DNA of 64,000 nucleotides, taken from assembly GCA_036346355.1 (NCBI GenBank), contig CM070591.1, forward strand, positions 23,854,001-23,918,000, read 5' to 3'. Below, piece after piece: positions 1 through 11,639 of this stretch (position 1 is the first letter of the stretch; each line of letters starts with the position of its first letter). The position numbers were made by a program, and so were the translations under genes. The DNA comes from Rhipidocladum racemiflorum (taxonomy: Eukaryota > Streptophyta > Magnoliopsida > Poales > Poaceae). Below the pieces are notes generated by a model. It had not been told where the DNA came from, did not search any database, and saw nothing but the letters and a program-made list of their open reading frames with translations.

Positions 1-2431
1 TGACCAGGGCAAGACTACCCGAAAACCAAAACAACACTCCCAATGCCACAACCGGCCCCACTGATTACTCTTTGCCACATGCCCTGGCCGAAACTGCTTA
101 TCAAACCCAGCTTGATTACCATGCACCACGTGCCATCAACATCACATGATACTTTTCCAAAACAGGTTCAATATATCATTAAGTCAATATTAACATTTGA
201 TTATCCAAAATCATGTTATGAGCACGTAGCGAGTCTAAGCAAGATACTACAACGGTCTAAACCAGGTTGGCAATTTAATAATGTCCAACTAGTAATCCAC
301 AACTAGGGTGACAAGGGTCATGGCACATACTTAAATAATCAAGGTGTCATACAAGAAATTGGTACTTATCTAACCCCATGTTTAAACCAAGTATTTTTCT
401 AATTGAACTAGCATGCAATAGTTTAAATCAAAATAGATTTCGAAATAGGATCAACATGGTCAAAGCACAACTTGCCTTCAAAAAGTACTTGTTCTTGGTC
501 TTGAGTTGGATCCTGAGTTAATACTTCTCCTTCGAATCCTTCCAAGCACTTCAACGCTCTACTCGTAAAGCGTGCAAATAGCAAATACACAAATAAACAA
601 TAGGCAAAAAGTGTCCAAACATCCAAATAAAATCCATAAACAGAAAGAACATAATTTTATGGATTTTTAGAAACTGGAATCACAAATTTGGAGTTAAGAC
701 GCAAAAGTTATGATTATTTAAAGTTTAAACAATCATTTAAATAATTTTACAGAGAAAAACTTTAGTCCAAAAATTAAATAAAATTCATATTTAGGTAGAT
801 CTCAATTTTATACAAATTTAGAAATTTGAATCACTCAAATCGGAGTTGAAACGCATAAAAGTTATAAGCGTTTGAAGTTTGAATCTAAATTTGAATCAAT
901 ATTTCGAATTAATAAATCATTTCTTTTTGAAATTAATTATTGCGTCAGCATGGACACGTGGCAGCACTGGATTGGTCTGCTGACGTCAGCCGGTCCATGG
1001 ACGTAGTCCACGCTCGGCTCGGGTCTACCGTGGACCCGGTCCACGGCTCCATGTGAGACTGACATGTGGGACCACTCGGGCGACGTCATTCTTTGGCGTC
1101 GGCGAGGCTCGGCCACACGGCCCGGCAGTGGGTCCATCCGATGACGTCATGGGTGACGTCCGCGGTCGCGATCGGCCGACACGCGGGCCGCGTGTCGATG
1201 GCCCACGCGCACGCCGCCGCGTGGCGCGGTTCGGCTCCCTGGACACGTGCACGATCGTAGCCGTTGGTTTGAAAATCGACGGATAGGATTGGATTTGGGC
1301 CTCAAGTGCTTGGGCGCGCGGGTTGATCTGGGCCGTTGGATCTTGATCTAACGGTCCGCATCCAATCTAACTGGTGCGATTCCGCTCACGTGGCACGACC
1401 TGGCCGCTGGATCTAGATCCAACGGTTGAGATTAGATCTAGGATTTTCAACGGAGAACTCACCGAGGGTGACGTGGCGCGATCTGAGCCCTTGGATCTTG
1501 ATCGGACGGTTGGTGGAGCTCGGGTCGGCGATGGCTTCACTGGCGAGGTTGTGGCTGCCGGCCGAGGACGGCGACCACACGAAGCAGCGTTTGGGGCGTG
1601 CTCGGCGAGTGAAGGGTCTCTTGGTGCGCCTGGCTTCGGGGTTCCGGATCACGGGGTCAATGGCGGCAGGGGCGGGCGGCGGCGGAATCAAGCAAAACCG
1701 CGGAGAGGTGTCAGAGCTCCGGCGAGCGATTCCGGCGAATCTACGGCGACTAAGGCTCGGTGAAGTAGAGCAGAGGGCGCGGGATCACGGCGGTCCTCGG
1801 GTACCTCCGTGCCTAAATACCCTCGGCATGCGTGCACGGAAACCCTAATCCTACACGGCGGCGGCGGAGGAGTCCGGCCGGACTCGGCGGGACGATGACG
1901 CCAACCGGCCATCCACGTGGCACGATCAACGGCCACGATCGCGTGGGACGCGATCGGATCCGGCCGGATTCGGCCGGAAGCGATGGGATGATCCTAACCG
2001 CTGGATCTTGATCCAGCGGTTGGGATCGATTAGGTTTTGAGTTGGTTTGGTCGAGTCATGTGGCTCGGTCGGACTCGAACTCAAGTCTGACTCGGGCTCG
2101 GTCGGATGAACAAGATGTAGGCTTCGGTTTGATTTTCCAGCGATTTAATATTTAAAATAATTCCCAGTAATTCATTTAATTCATTAAAAATAACAAAATA
2201 CTCAGAAAAATTCCCGAAAAATTCTGGAAAATATTTTAGGGTATTTGGGACTCAAATAAAATATTTCCAACAAAATTTTATTTGTAATATTAAATTCTTT
2301 AATTATTTCAAAATGGAATAAATTCAAATAAATTCCAAATAAATCCAAATAAATTCCAGAAAATTCCAATAATTCACCAAAGTTCCAAATCACAAATGAA
2401 TTCAATAAAAGCAAAATTTTGGGTTGTTACA
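1..2431 (-). repeat. T1 3' LTR, truncated by window edge
   Basis: Nearly collinear with 9157-11595. Base 1 corresponds to about 9157, so roughly 1.04 kb of the LTR lies outside the window. On the plus strand it ends in GGTTGTTACA, the complement of the TGTAAC start of this LTR. It contains the palindromes at 1333-1354, 1404-1425, 1488-1509 and 1996-2021, and the acidic exon-like segment at about 430-558 (minus). Confidence 0.92.
430..558 (-). other. Acidic exon-like segment in T1 3' LTR
   Basis: On the minus strand a TTTACGAGTAG acceptor-like sequence (AG at 559-560) precedes an open segment reading FEGEVLTQDPTQDQEQ and then FEGKLCFDHVDP. Related peptides occur at the same relative place in the LTRs at 9600-9715, 50040-50139, 51283-51404 and, more weakly, 55442-55540 and 62889-62985. 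The conserved feature is an acidic, Gln-rich stretch followed by GKLCFDH. Function is unknown. Confidence 0.5.
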
Positions 2432-2445
2432 AACCTCCCCCCATT
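2432..2445 (-). other. Polypurine tract of T1 left copy
   Basis: On the minus strand AATGGGGGGAGGTT lies immediately before the LTR start TGTAACAACCC. This is the plus-strand priming site expected 5' of a 3' LTR. Confidence 0.85.
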
Positions 2446-2446
2446 A

Positions 2447-3880
2447 ATAGAATCTCGTCCCGAGATTCGTGGCTTACTAAAGGAATAGGTTTGGAAACTC
2501 TTTCTTCAAATCCTCTTCGCGCTCCCAAAGTCGCTTCGCTCTCTGCATGGTTGCTCCATCGAACTCTGACGTAAACGGGTTGACTTGTTTCTAGTTTCTC
2601 GATCCATTGTGTCTAGAATCCTCACGGGATGCTCCTTATAAGTCAAATCCTCTTGCAACTCAATTGACTCTAGCGGTGTCTGCTCTCAGAACTCTGAGAC
2701 ACTTCTTCAAGCTGGGACACATGGAATACATCAAGCACTCCCCGCCAACGATCGTGGCAACTCCGGTGGTAAGCAACCGCCTCTGCGACTCAAAATCTTA
2801 AATGGTCCAACATAGCAGGTGCGAGTTTCCCTTTGGCATGGAACCTCTTAACTCCCCCGAGAGGCGTAACTCGAGGTAAACAAAGTCTTAAGGTTCAAAA
2901 CTCAAGTCTCGGCGACGATTGTCAAGATAACTCTTCTGGCCGAGATTGGGCTATCTTCAACCTTTCCCTAATCATAGCGATCCGCTTCTTGACCTCTTGA
3001 AGAATATCAGGCCCAAAGACACGGCTCGCCGGTCTCATTCCAATTCAATGGCGTCCGACAGGGTCGACCATACAAGGCCTCAAAAGGTGACATCGTAAAC
3101 TAGCCTCGATAACTATTGTTGTAATCGAACTCGGCATACGGTAAACTCTTATCCCAAGAAGTAGCATAAGCTAATGCACAAGCTCTCAACATATCCTCCG
3201 AATCTGGTTGACTCTTTCGGCCTGTCCATCCGTCTGTGGATGATAAGTCAGATCTTGAAGTTCAAACGGGTTCCCATGGCTTCATGCAACTTATTCCAGA
3301 ACCTTGAGGTAAATTGGGTACCTCTGTCCGATACGATCCTCTTGGGCACTCCGTGCAAACAGACGATCCTGATCATGTACAACTCTGCTAATTTATCTCC
3401 CGAGTAAGTGGTCTTCACGGGGATAAAATGGGCTACTTTGGTCAAGCGATCCACTATAACCCATATGGAGTCATAACCTCCTTGAGTCTTCGGCAAACCG
3501 GTAATGAAATCCATTCCGATTTCCTCCCACTTCCACTCGGGTATTTTCAGCGGTTGTAGCAATCTTGCTGGTCTCTGATGCATTGCCTTGACTTTCTGGC
3601 ATACGTCGCACAATGCAACATGCTCGACAACTTCACGTTTCATACTCGGCCACCAGAATCTCTCCTTCAGATCCTGATACATCTTGGCGCTTCCAGGATG
3701 AATTGAGTACTTGGAGTCATGGGCTTCTTCCAGAATCAGTTGCTTTAACTCCTTCTTGTTAGGCACACAAATGCGATCCTTCATCCACAACGTGCCTTGC
3801 TCATCCAACTTGAAGTCCTCTGCCTTGCCTTCCTCCTTGATGGACTTAATCCTGCGGATCTTGTCATCATCCTTCACCTT
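2447..3880 (-). pseudogene. T1 left-copy integrase and chromodomain end (broken)
   Basis: The minus strand encodes a Ty3/gypsy integrase. The HHCC zinc-binding region reads YSIHPGSAKMYQDL then LCDVCQKVK. The catalytic core shows MDFITGLPK (first Asp) and IVSDRGTQF (second Asp). The C-terminal part toward 2447 is fragmented by frameshifts, and the better preserved right copy (11640-12960) shows that it should end in a chromodomain-like module. In chromoviruses this enzyme inserts the cDNA and the C-terminal module is thought to direct it to heterochromatin. The segment follows RNase H and precedes the purine tract, the normal order. Several stops and indels make it non-functional. Confidence 0.85.
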
Positions 3881-4400
3881 CTCGGATCTGATCCTCTAGG
3901 GTAGGCTTTACTTCTAATGCGGCCAGGAATCCGCTAGGTACTACCTCAATCTTCATTTTCTGAAAATCCTCACATAACTCATCCTGACTTGTGGCTAGCA
4001 ATGTACTCACGGTATGGCTTTTCCGACTCAGGGCATCGGCTACTACGTTGGCCTTCCCGGGATGGTAATGGATTCCAACATTATAGTCTTTGATCAACTC
4101 TAACCATCTCCTCTGCCTCATATTCAGATCCGACTAGATGAATATGTACTTAAGGCTCTTATGATCCGTATACACTTCACATCTGTTTCCAATCAGATAG
4201 TGACGCCATATCTTCAAAGCATGCACTACGGCTAACTCTAAGTCATGTGTCGGATAATTTTCCTCATGCGGCCTCAATCGCCTTGATGCATAAGCGGCGA
4301 CCTTTCCATCCTGCATCAGACACACATCCAAGTCCTTGGCGCGATGCGTCACAATAAATATCGAAGCTTTGAGCAACATCCTGTAGAACTAACACCGGTC
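3867..4400 (-). pseudogene. T1 left-copy RNase H domain (broken)
   Basis: The minus strand encodes the RNase H of a gypsy pol: CLMQDGKVAAYASRRL, then YPTHDLELA and VYTDHKSLKYIFI, ending NVVADALSRK. The conserved Glu (THDLEL) and Asp (YTDHKSL) are present. An in-frame TAG at 4134-4136 (minus) separates YIFI from SDLNMRQRRW. The right copy has CAG at the equivalent 13301-13303, a direct demonstration of CAG to TAG decay. A small deletion after LELA and the loss of the first catalytic Asp region make it non-functional. RNase H removes the RNA strand during reverse transcription. Confidence 0.87.
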
Positions 4401-5150
4401 TTGATGTCAATCGCTTCTTCAGCTCTGAAATCCTTTCTCACATTCTCGCGCCCATGCAAACTTCTTTTCCTTCTTGGCCATTGCGTAAGAGGTTTCGCAA
4501 TTGTCGAGAAGCCTTCGATGAAAGCGGCGGTAGTATCCTCGCCATTCCAAGGAAACTCCGAATCTGGGTCACGATCTTGGTACGCTCCCAATGTAACACA
4601 GCTTCTACTTTGCTTGGATCTACTGGCGACTCCTTCATGCGGTCATTACATGTCCAAGAAACTCCACCTTGTCCTTCCAAAAATCACACTTGCCGAACTT
4701 GGCGAAAAGTTCTTTGTTCCTCGGCTTTTCCAAAACTCGCCTTAAGTGTTCGGCATGTTCACTCTCTGTCTTGGAGTAGATTAGGATATCGTCTATGAAC
4801 ACGACGACAAACTTGTCCAAATATTCCATGAACACCTTATTCATCATATTCATGAAATAAGTTTGGCGCATTAAATCGGCCCAAAGGACATAACCGTAAA
4901 CTCGTAATGTCCATATCTTGACGAGAATGCGATCTTGAATATCTTCCGATCGGATCTTCAATCGATGGTATCCCGATCTCAGATCAATCTTGGAGAAAAC
5001 TCCGGCTCCTCTCAACTGATCGAACAAATCATCAATCCTGGGTAGCGGATACTTATTCTTCACGGTGACTTCATTGAGTGCACGGTAGTCAATGCACATC
5101 CTGAAACTCCCGTCCTTCTTCTTGACAAACAAAACTGGTGCTCCCCACGG
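4400..5150 (-). pseudogene. T1 left-copy reverse transcriptase (broken)
   Basis: The minus strand shows typical gypsy RT blocks: MCIDYRALNEVTVKNKYPLP, LFDQLRGAGVFSKIDLRSGY, and the catalytic FVVVFIDDILIYSK (FIDD equals the YxDD box). LGHVMTA and the thumb region follow across frameshifts near 4640. An N-terminal piece upstream of about 5130 is shifted into another frame. The active-site aspartates remain, but frameshifts remove function. It sits between protease and RNase H as in all Ty3/gypsy elements. Confidence 0.87.
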
Positions 5151-5250
5151 CGACTAACTCGGCCTCGATAAATCCTTTCTCCATTAACTCTTCTAGTCTG
5201 TTTCTTCATTTCTACCAACTCCTCGGTGGACATCCGATAGGGTCTCTTTG

Positions 5251-5979
5251 CTATCGGTCTGTGCAGGTACAAGCTCTATCACAAACTCTATGTCCCCTGC
5301 CTCGGCATACCGTAGATCTTCGGGAAAAACATCTCGGGTACTCATTCACTACCGGGACATCCTCTACACCGATTGCCTTGGTACTGTTAACCATCAATCG
5401 TCCATCTCTAATCGCAGTGGCTTGAAATTCCACTTTCTTCCCACACGGGCTCTCAACTGAGATAGTCCTTCGTCCACAATCCAATACGGCCTTGTGCTTG
5501 GATAACCAATCCATTCCCAATATGACGTCTAAGGTCTGGGTCTCCAAAATTATAAGGTTTGCTAGGAACTCTATTCCATCTATTAGTATTCTCACCCCGG
5601 AACATCCTACTTTCGTTCGGAGTTCGGAACCAGGGGTTTGAACTAAAAGCATGCATCTAAGTCTTGCAATCCCCAAATCATTTCTAGTAGCAAAGCCTTG
5701 CGAAACAAACGAATGCGAAGCTCCAGAGTCAAACAAAACTGTTGCAGGTACTGAGTTAACAAGTAACTTACCCAGTACGACGTCCGTAGCATTCTGCAGT
5801 GCATCTGCGGTGACATGGTTGACTCGGCCTCTCACCACGGTCTGGGATGTGGCTCCTGGTGCTGGCGTCCTAGCTGGGGTGGTTCCTAGATTGAAGCGAA
5901 CTGGGGTCACTCCTGCTGTCTTCTTTGGACAACTGTTGGCAAAGTGTCCTGGCTCGTTGCAGTTGTAGCAGCGTCTCAC
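5251..5979 (-). pseudogene. T1 left-copy gag zinc knuckle and aspartic protease
   Basis: The open stretch begins with a CCHC zinc knuckle, CYNCNEPGHFANSCPKK, the nucleic-acid-binding end of Gag. About 80 residues on is the retroviral-type protease motif VLFDSGASHSFVS with the catalytic Asp in DSGA, followed by VILGMDWLSKH, the conserved downstream block. This is the longest undamaged part of the left copy (242 codons). The protease would process the Gag-Pol polyprotein. The C-terminal end runs into a frame change before RT. Confidence 0.9.
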
Positions 5980-6903
5980 TGTTCCTTGTTGATTGCTCGA
6001 GTAGCGTTTCTAGCGGGGCTGGGGTCCGTAGTTACGATTGATGTGTCTTGGTGCCGGGATGGTGTCCTTGTTGCATTCTCGTGGTTGGAATCAAGAATTG
6101 ATTTGGTGCAACTCTTAGGCGCTGCGTTCCCTGGCGTGATCCTTGCTGTTGCATCCTGCGCTTCCTGTTCTCATCCAGTTCCTTGCGCTTGTCCTCAAGA
6201 ATAAGCGCCTTATTCACCAACTCTTGGAAATCTGGGAAGGTGTGGGTGATCAATCCTACTTGCAATCCTGAGTTAAGTCCCTTCATAAAACGAGACTGTC
6301 TGGATTTATCTGTCGCTACATCCTCAAAGCGTAGCGTGCTAGCTGTGTGAACTTGTTCAGGTAGTCGGCCACCGGGCTGATTACCTTGTTTCAAAGGCTC
6401 AACTCCTCCTTCTTAAGGTCCATGATTCCTTCAGGCACGTGATCTTGTCGAATGCATTTGTGAACTCTTCCCAAGTGATATCTTGAGGGTTCTCTTGCGT
6501 GCACGTAAGTTCTCCCACCATTCGGGTTTGTCCCTTCCAGGTGATGAGAAGCGTAGAGTACCTTCTCATTTCCTATGCATTGAGCTATGTGTAGCTTCCT
6601 CTCGATTGATCTTAACCAATCATCGGCCTCCAATGGATTGGCATTCCGGAGAAAGTGGGTGGGTGAGTTCTCATGAACTCGACAGCCTTGTATTCTGGCG
6701 TTGTCCATGATTAACTTGATTAGCGATGGCCTGAGCGGTGACGTGTTGCATTTGTTGCATCATAGCATGCATCAATCGAGTCCGGGCAGCAAGAAAAGCT
6801 CCAAATTCTGCATATCCGGTGGCGGTCTTTGGTGCTCCATCATTGGGGTTTTCTGGCGAGAACCACTCCCATTGCTTCCAAAGTTTCCACGGGTGTTCAC
6901 CAT
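5980..6903 (-). pseudogene. T1 left-copy gag (broken)
   Basis: The start is placed at 6903 (MVNTRGNFGSNGSG), the first Met in the gag-like frame downstream of the leader. The chain continues through LMHAMMQQMQ-type sequence, then across stops and frameshifts to SRQSRFMKGLNSGLQVGL and FPDFQELVNKALILEDKRKE, which resemble the capsid C-terminal part of plant gypsy Gag. It runs into the zinc knuckle at 5979. Gag forms the virus-like particle that packages element RNA. At least three stops and shifts between 6400 and 6780 disable it. Confidence 0.8.
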
Positions 6904-7134
6904 CTGTCGGTTTGCTCTAGGTTTAGAGATGAGAGGGAAACAAGAATAGACAAGTAACATGGAACTTATGCGGGCGAAAGGGGTAACTTTAAGGTCCAAC
7001 TTTATTATTAATAACTTGGTATGGTCGCTTACAATGCCTAAGGGCCTTGCAACACATACGCACACTCAAAGAAACAAAGCAAATCCAAATCGAACTAACA
7101 CCGGAATCTAACGCCTAAAGGGTGACTCTTTATT

Positions 7135-7895
7135 CTATGACGCGACTCGGCGAAGGAGTCTCACTATAGAACCTATGCTCGCCATCGAGAAAACCTCCAC
7201 GGCACAGGTACGGTGCTTTGTGGCATAGGCGCCGAAACGATCGCCATGTCCAGCAATCGTGTCCTCTATGGTAGTCGAAGAACCAGTGTCCTCATCGAGA
7301 TCTGACTCCTCTGGATCTGGCTCGTGTAGCTCGAGCATCGCTCGGTCCTGGTCCGCATAAGGTCATCTCCAACTCGTCAATCCTTCGTGAGAAGGTGTGC
7401 CACATACTCTTGAGCTTCCCGCCATCTGTTCTTCTCTATCGTGATCTCCTTGCGGGCCTTCAGCAGCTCCTTGCTTGTATTATCTAGTACATCCTCCTGG
7501 CGACGACAAATCGTGCCAATCGTGTAACCGTGGCATCCTCATCCTGAATCGCCTTGGTCAAGAAGGTTATCGCTGCGCGGATGATAACGGAACACCGCAT
7601 TTCCAACTCTCTGGCGTAGATACGGGTAATGTGCCGCATTGCTCGTCGTGATACTTCTTGGATACCCATCTGCATTGTAGATCTCCTGGCAAGGTCTGGT
7701 GTATCGGGCGATTGCACTGGCCCTTTTCCTAGCAGTACCTCAATCTTCACGTCACAAGCCTTGATCAATCCCGCTTGTCCGATCACTTCCACTTGGTATT
7801 GGGGCTTCTCAAAATCTCCGAGAGTCTCAGAGCATATGCCAAAGTTCCGCGGCGTGACCAACTCCCGGATCAACGTAGTTGAACTCTTCCTCCAT
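7135..7895 (-). pseudogene. Pre-gag ORF of T1 (unknown function, conserved in Z/W)
   Basis: Between the primer site and gag there is an additional coding region of about 250 codons. The start at 7895 (MEEEFNYVDP) is chosen because a CAG acceptor-like triplet (CTTGTGACAG) directly precedes the ATG, exactly as in the related ORF at 53128. Shared blocks with that ORF include ELW-ML, QAGLIKACDVKI, ARRSTMQMGIQEVSRRAMRH, DATVTRLARF and ELHEPDPEE. The C-terminal part is acidic and proline-rich. The copy is broken by a stop after ELWHML and shifts near 7480. I recognise no domain. Its position before gag is unusual for chromoviruses, which usually carry only gag-pol. Confidence 0.65.
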
Positions 7896-8095
7896 CTGTC
7901 ACAAGAGTGCTTTACGTAAGAATTCGAATTTTTAAATTGTGACAAGGTAAGGGAAAATTTCAGCAAGAGACAAGAAAAGAGAGAAGGGATAAGTCGAGAT
8001 GTCATTTCTTGTCTTCACAAATTTTTAGTTTTTAGAAAATAGGTTTTATCCTCACTACGACCATTCTAGCTAGGGTTGAGCCTACAAATAAGTAT

Positions 8096-8109
8096 GGCTC
8101 TCGATACCA
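8096..8109 (-). other. Primer-binding site (tRNA-iMet type) of T1
   Basis: On the minus strand TGGTATCGAGAGCC lies four bases inside the LTR end. It matches the classical plant iMet primer site TGGTATCAGAGC with one small change. This fixes the orientation of the left copy and makes 8114-11595 its 5' LTR. Confidence 0.85.
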
Positions 8110-8482
8110 CCTCTGTCGGGACCCGAATTTGCAAATCCGACCCTCTGTGTATTCAGCACTAGTCCAGGAACGCGCTAGTGCACACAGTCTTAACATCGGT
8201 AAATATCACAATCATACCATTCGATATTATCAAAGTACTTTATTTAAATAACCAAACTGGTTACTCGACCTTATGGTCAAGTTACAAATGTATGCCTCTC
8301 AAGGCGAAACTTATTAAAAGAGAAATAATAGCAGCGGAAAATCAAATAGCTTCGTGGCGCCATCCAGTATACCACAGGCAACTGACTGGGCTCGCTTCCC
8401 TAAGTAGACGGATCCTCTTGGAGTTCCTCCTCCAAAGCTGGCGTAGTCTCCTCTTCAACTGATGTTGTGTTGAGGCAAGGGT

Positions 8483-8826
8483 GAGTACTTGGTACTCAGC
8501 AAGTCATGCACAGAATGCAAGCTAATATACTATATGCATGGCTTGGTACAAAGGAATAGCTCAAGGTATATTTGCAGTAAACAGCATTTGACAAGTAATA
8601 TAAGTAGATTCGAAAGCAGTAGACATAAGTAAAGCATAAATAACTTTTCAAGAAGTTTAATAAACATTTTCCCCATCCTAAACCACTTTTCCATCATCTT
8701 CATTATTAAACCAACCCAACCTTTCAAACCAAAGTTATTTTTGAGAAAATCTAACCCTTGACTGTAATTCGGCGATGTCCAATACCGCGGACACGGCTAT
8801 TCGAATAGATTCTATACTCTGCAGAG
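8483..8826 (-). promoter_or_regulatory. Conserved LTR structural block (palindromes and hairpin), T1
   Basis: Palindromes CTCTGCAGAG (8817-8826) and CTATTCGAATAG (8797-8808) are followed on the element strand, about 300 bases on, by a hairpin GAGTAC-CAA-GTACTC (8483-8497), which lies 369 bases from the LTR end. The same order and spacing recur in the LTRs at 48468-51232 and 51233-52913, and the elements recur with changes in Y and V. The position fits the leader of the element RNA. Confidence 0.6.
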
Positions 8827-9599
8827 GTTATGCACTTTACCCACAAGATACACCAAACACCACAAAGGCGAGTTCAGTAACAAAGTCTTTCTAAACTTCT
8901 AACAATACAAGTGGTCCTCCCGGTTATTGCGCACTAACCCTTCCCTTCGCTAAGGCGAAGTCTAGGCCAATCAACCGTTAGATGGGTACTGGCCTCAGCC
9001 CGACGCCTCCCGCACAACTTACACAAAGGGTGTAGTTGACCTCCCGAGGTCCCACAGTGCGTTATTAGCGACTTAGTCAACTAGGTCCGTCCCATTACGT
9101 ACATGTGGTTGCACGTTAGACCCAGTTCAAAGGCTTGCAAGGTTAAGTCCTTAGGGTGACCAGGGCAAGACTACCGAAAAACCAAAACAACACTCCCAAT
9201 GCCACAACTGCCCACCTGATTACTCTTTGCCACATGCCCCGGCCGAAATGTTTATCAAACTCCCGCTTGATTACCATGCACCACGTGCCATCAACATCAC
9301 ATGATACTTTTCCAAAACAGGTTCAATATATCATTAAGTCAATATTAACATTTGATTATCCAAAATCATGTTATGAGCACGTGTGAGTCTAAGCAAGATA
9401 CTACAACGGTCTAAACCCAGGTTGGCAATTTAATAATGTCCAACTAGTAATCCACAACTAGGGTGACAAGGGTCATGGCACATACTTAAATAATCAAGGT
9501 GTCATACAAAGCAAATTGGTACTTATCTAACCCCCATGTTTAAACCAAGTATTTTTCTAATTGAACTAGCATGCAATAGTTTAAATCAAAATAGATTTC

Positions 9600-9715
9600 A
9601 AATAGGATCAACATGGTCAAAGCACAACTTGCCTTCAAAAAGTACTTGTTCTTGGTCTTGAGTTGGATCCTGAGTTAATACTTCTCCTTCGAATCCTTCC
9701 CAAGACTTCAACGCT
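9600..9715 (-). other. Acidic exon-like segment in T1 middle LTR
   Basis: Same segment as at 430-558, with an acceptor-like AG at 9716-9717 on the minus strand and the peptide FEGEVLTQDPTQDQEQ. One small indel beside the acceptor distinguishes the two copies. Confidence 0.5.
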
Positions 9716-10483
9716 CTACTCGTAAAGCGTGCAAATAGCAAATACACAAATAAACAATAGGCAAAAAGTGTCCAAACATCCAAATAAAATCCATAAACAG
9801 AAAGAACATAATTTTATGGATTTTTAGAAACTGGAATCACAAATTTGGAGTTAAGGCGCCAAAAGTTATGATTATTTAAAGTTTAAACAATCATTTAAAT
9901 AATTTTGCAGAGAAAAACTTTAGTCCAAAAATTAAATAAAATTCATATTTAGGTAGATCTCAATTTTATACAAATTTAGAAATTTGAATCACTCAAATCG
10001 GAGTTGAAACGCAAAAGTTATAAGCGTTTGAAGTTTGAATCTAAATTTGAATCAATATTTCGAATTAATAAATCATTTCTTTTGTCGGACATTAATTATT
10101 GCGTCTTCATGGACACGTGGCAGCACTGGATTGGTCTGCTGGCGTCGCCAGGTCCATGGACGTAGTCCACGCCGGCTCGGGTCTACCGTGGACCCGGCCC
10201 ACGGCTCCATGTGAGGCGACATGTGGGACCACTCGCGGCGTCATTCTTGCCGTCGGCGGGGCTCGGCCACGCCGGCAGTGGGTCCATCCGATGACGTCAT
10301 GGGTGACGTCACGGTGCGGTCGCTGACACGCGGGCCCTGCGTGTCAGTGGCCCACGCGCACGCCCGCGTGACTCGGCGGTTCAGCTCCCTGGACACGTGG
10401 CACGATCGTAGCCGTTGGTTTGAAAATCGACGGCTAGGATTGGATTTGGGCCTCAAGTGCTTGGGCGCACGGGTTGATCTGGG

Positions 10484-11183
10484 CCGTTGGATCTTGATCT
10501 AACGGTCCGCATCCAATCTAGCCTGGTGCGCTTCCGCTACGTGGCACGACCTAAGCCGTTGGATCTAGATCCAACGGTTGAGATTAGATCTAGGATTTTC
10601 AACGGAGAACTCACCGAGGGTGACGTGGCGCGATCTGAGCCCTTGGATCTTGATCGGACGGTTGGTGGAGCTCGGGGTCGGCGATGGCTTCACGGCGAGG
10701 TTTGTGGCTGCCGGCGCTGAGGACGGCGACCACACGAACGGGCGTTTGGGGCGTGCTCGGCGAGGTGAAGGGTCTCTTCGGTGCGCTGGCTTCGGGTTCC
10801 GGATCTGGGGTCAATGGCGCAGGGACGGCGACGGCGGCGGAATCAAGCAAAACCGCAATGGAGAGGTGTCAGAGCTCGGCGAGCGATTCCGGCGAATCTA
10901 CGGCGACTAAGGCTCGGTGAAGTAGAGCAGAGAGGGCGCGGGATCACGGCGGTCCTCGGGGTACCTCCCGGTACTTAAATACCCTCGGCATGCGTGCACG
11001 GGACGGAACCCTAATCCTAAACGGCGGCGGCGGAGGAGTCGGCCGGACTCGGCTGGGACGATGACGCTCAGCCGTCCACGTGGCACGATCAACGGCCACG
11101 ATCGCGTGGACGCGATCGGATCCGGGCCGGATTCGACCGAAGCGGTACAGGATGATCCGGACCGTTGGATCTTGATCCAACGG
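10484..11183. repeat. Array of 22-bp palindromes in T1 LTR
   Basis: Copies lie at 10484-10505, 10556-10577 and 11162-11183, with a weaker one near 10640-10665. The half-site is CCGTTGGATCT. The copy at 10556-10577 is a perfect 22-base palindrome. Equivalent copies occur at 1333-1354, 1404-1425, 1488-1509, 1996-2021 and 13892-13913. Some lie upstream and some downstream of the TATA-like box, so they could be promoter or leader elements. Confidence 0.8.
10974..10981 (-). promoter_or_regulatory. TATA-like box of T1 LTR
   Basis: TATTTAAG on the minus strand, upstream of a GC-rich leader-like stretch. Its position, about 620 bases inside the element-strand LTR start, suits a U3 promoter. Confidence 0.5.
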
Positions 11184-11595
11184 TTGGGATCGATTAGGTT
11201 TTGGAGTTGGTTTGGTCGAGTCATGTGGCTCGGGTCGGACTCGAACTCAAGTCTGACTCGGGCTCGGTCGGATGAACAAGAATCGACTTCGGTTTGATTT
11301 TCCAATGATTTAATATTTAAAATAATTCCCTAAATTCATTTAATTCATTAAAAATAGCAAAATACTCGAGAAAAATTCCGGAAAAATTCTGGAAAATATT
11401 TTAGGTATTTGGGACTCCAATAAAATATTTCCAACAAAATTTTATTTGCAAAATTAAATTCTTTAATTATTTCAAAATGGAATAAATTCAAATAAATTCC
11501 AAATAAATCCAAATAAATTCCAGCAAATTCCAAAAATTCACCAAAGTGCCAAATCACACATGAATTCAATAAAAGCAAAATTTTGGGGTGTTACA

Positions 11596-11610
11596 AACCT
11601 CCCCCCCCTT
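11596..11610 (-). other. Polypurine tract of T1 right copy
   Basis: On the minus strand AAGGGGGGGGAGGTT directly precedes the LTR start TGTAACACCCC. Confidence 0.85.
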
Positions 11611-11639
11611 AATAGAATCTCGCCCCCGAGATTCAAGGC

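Larger units (their letters stand above)
8114..11595 (-). repeat. T1 shared middle LTR, full length (3482 bp)
   Basis: Plus-strand termini are TGTCGGGACC and GGTGTTACA, that is TGTAACACC...GGTCCCGACA on the element strand. It is bounded by a primer site on one side (8096-8109) and a purine tract on the other (11596-11610), so it serves two internal regions. It holds a TATA-like box at 10974-10981, palindromes at 10484-11183, an acidic exon-like segment at 9600-9715 and the R/U5 structural block at 8483-8826. Its length fits the long LTRs of Tekay/Del chromoviruses. Confidence 0.93.

Noticed and set aside
1025..1290. ORFs on both strands in the GC-rich part of the T1 LTR.
   Set aside because: Not conserved in frame between the two LTR copies, and composition-driven.
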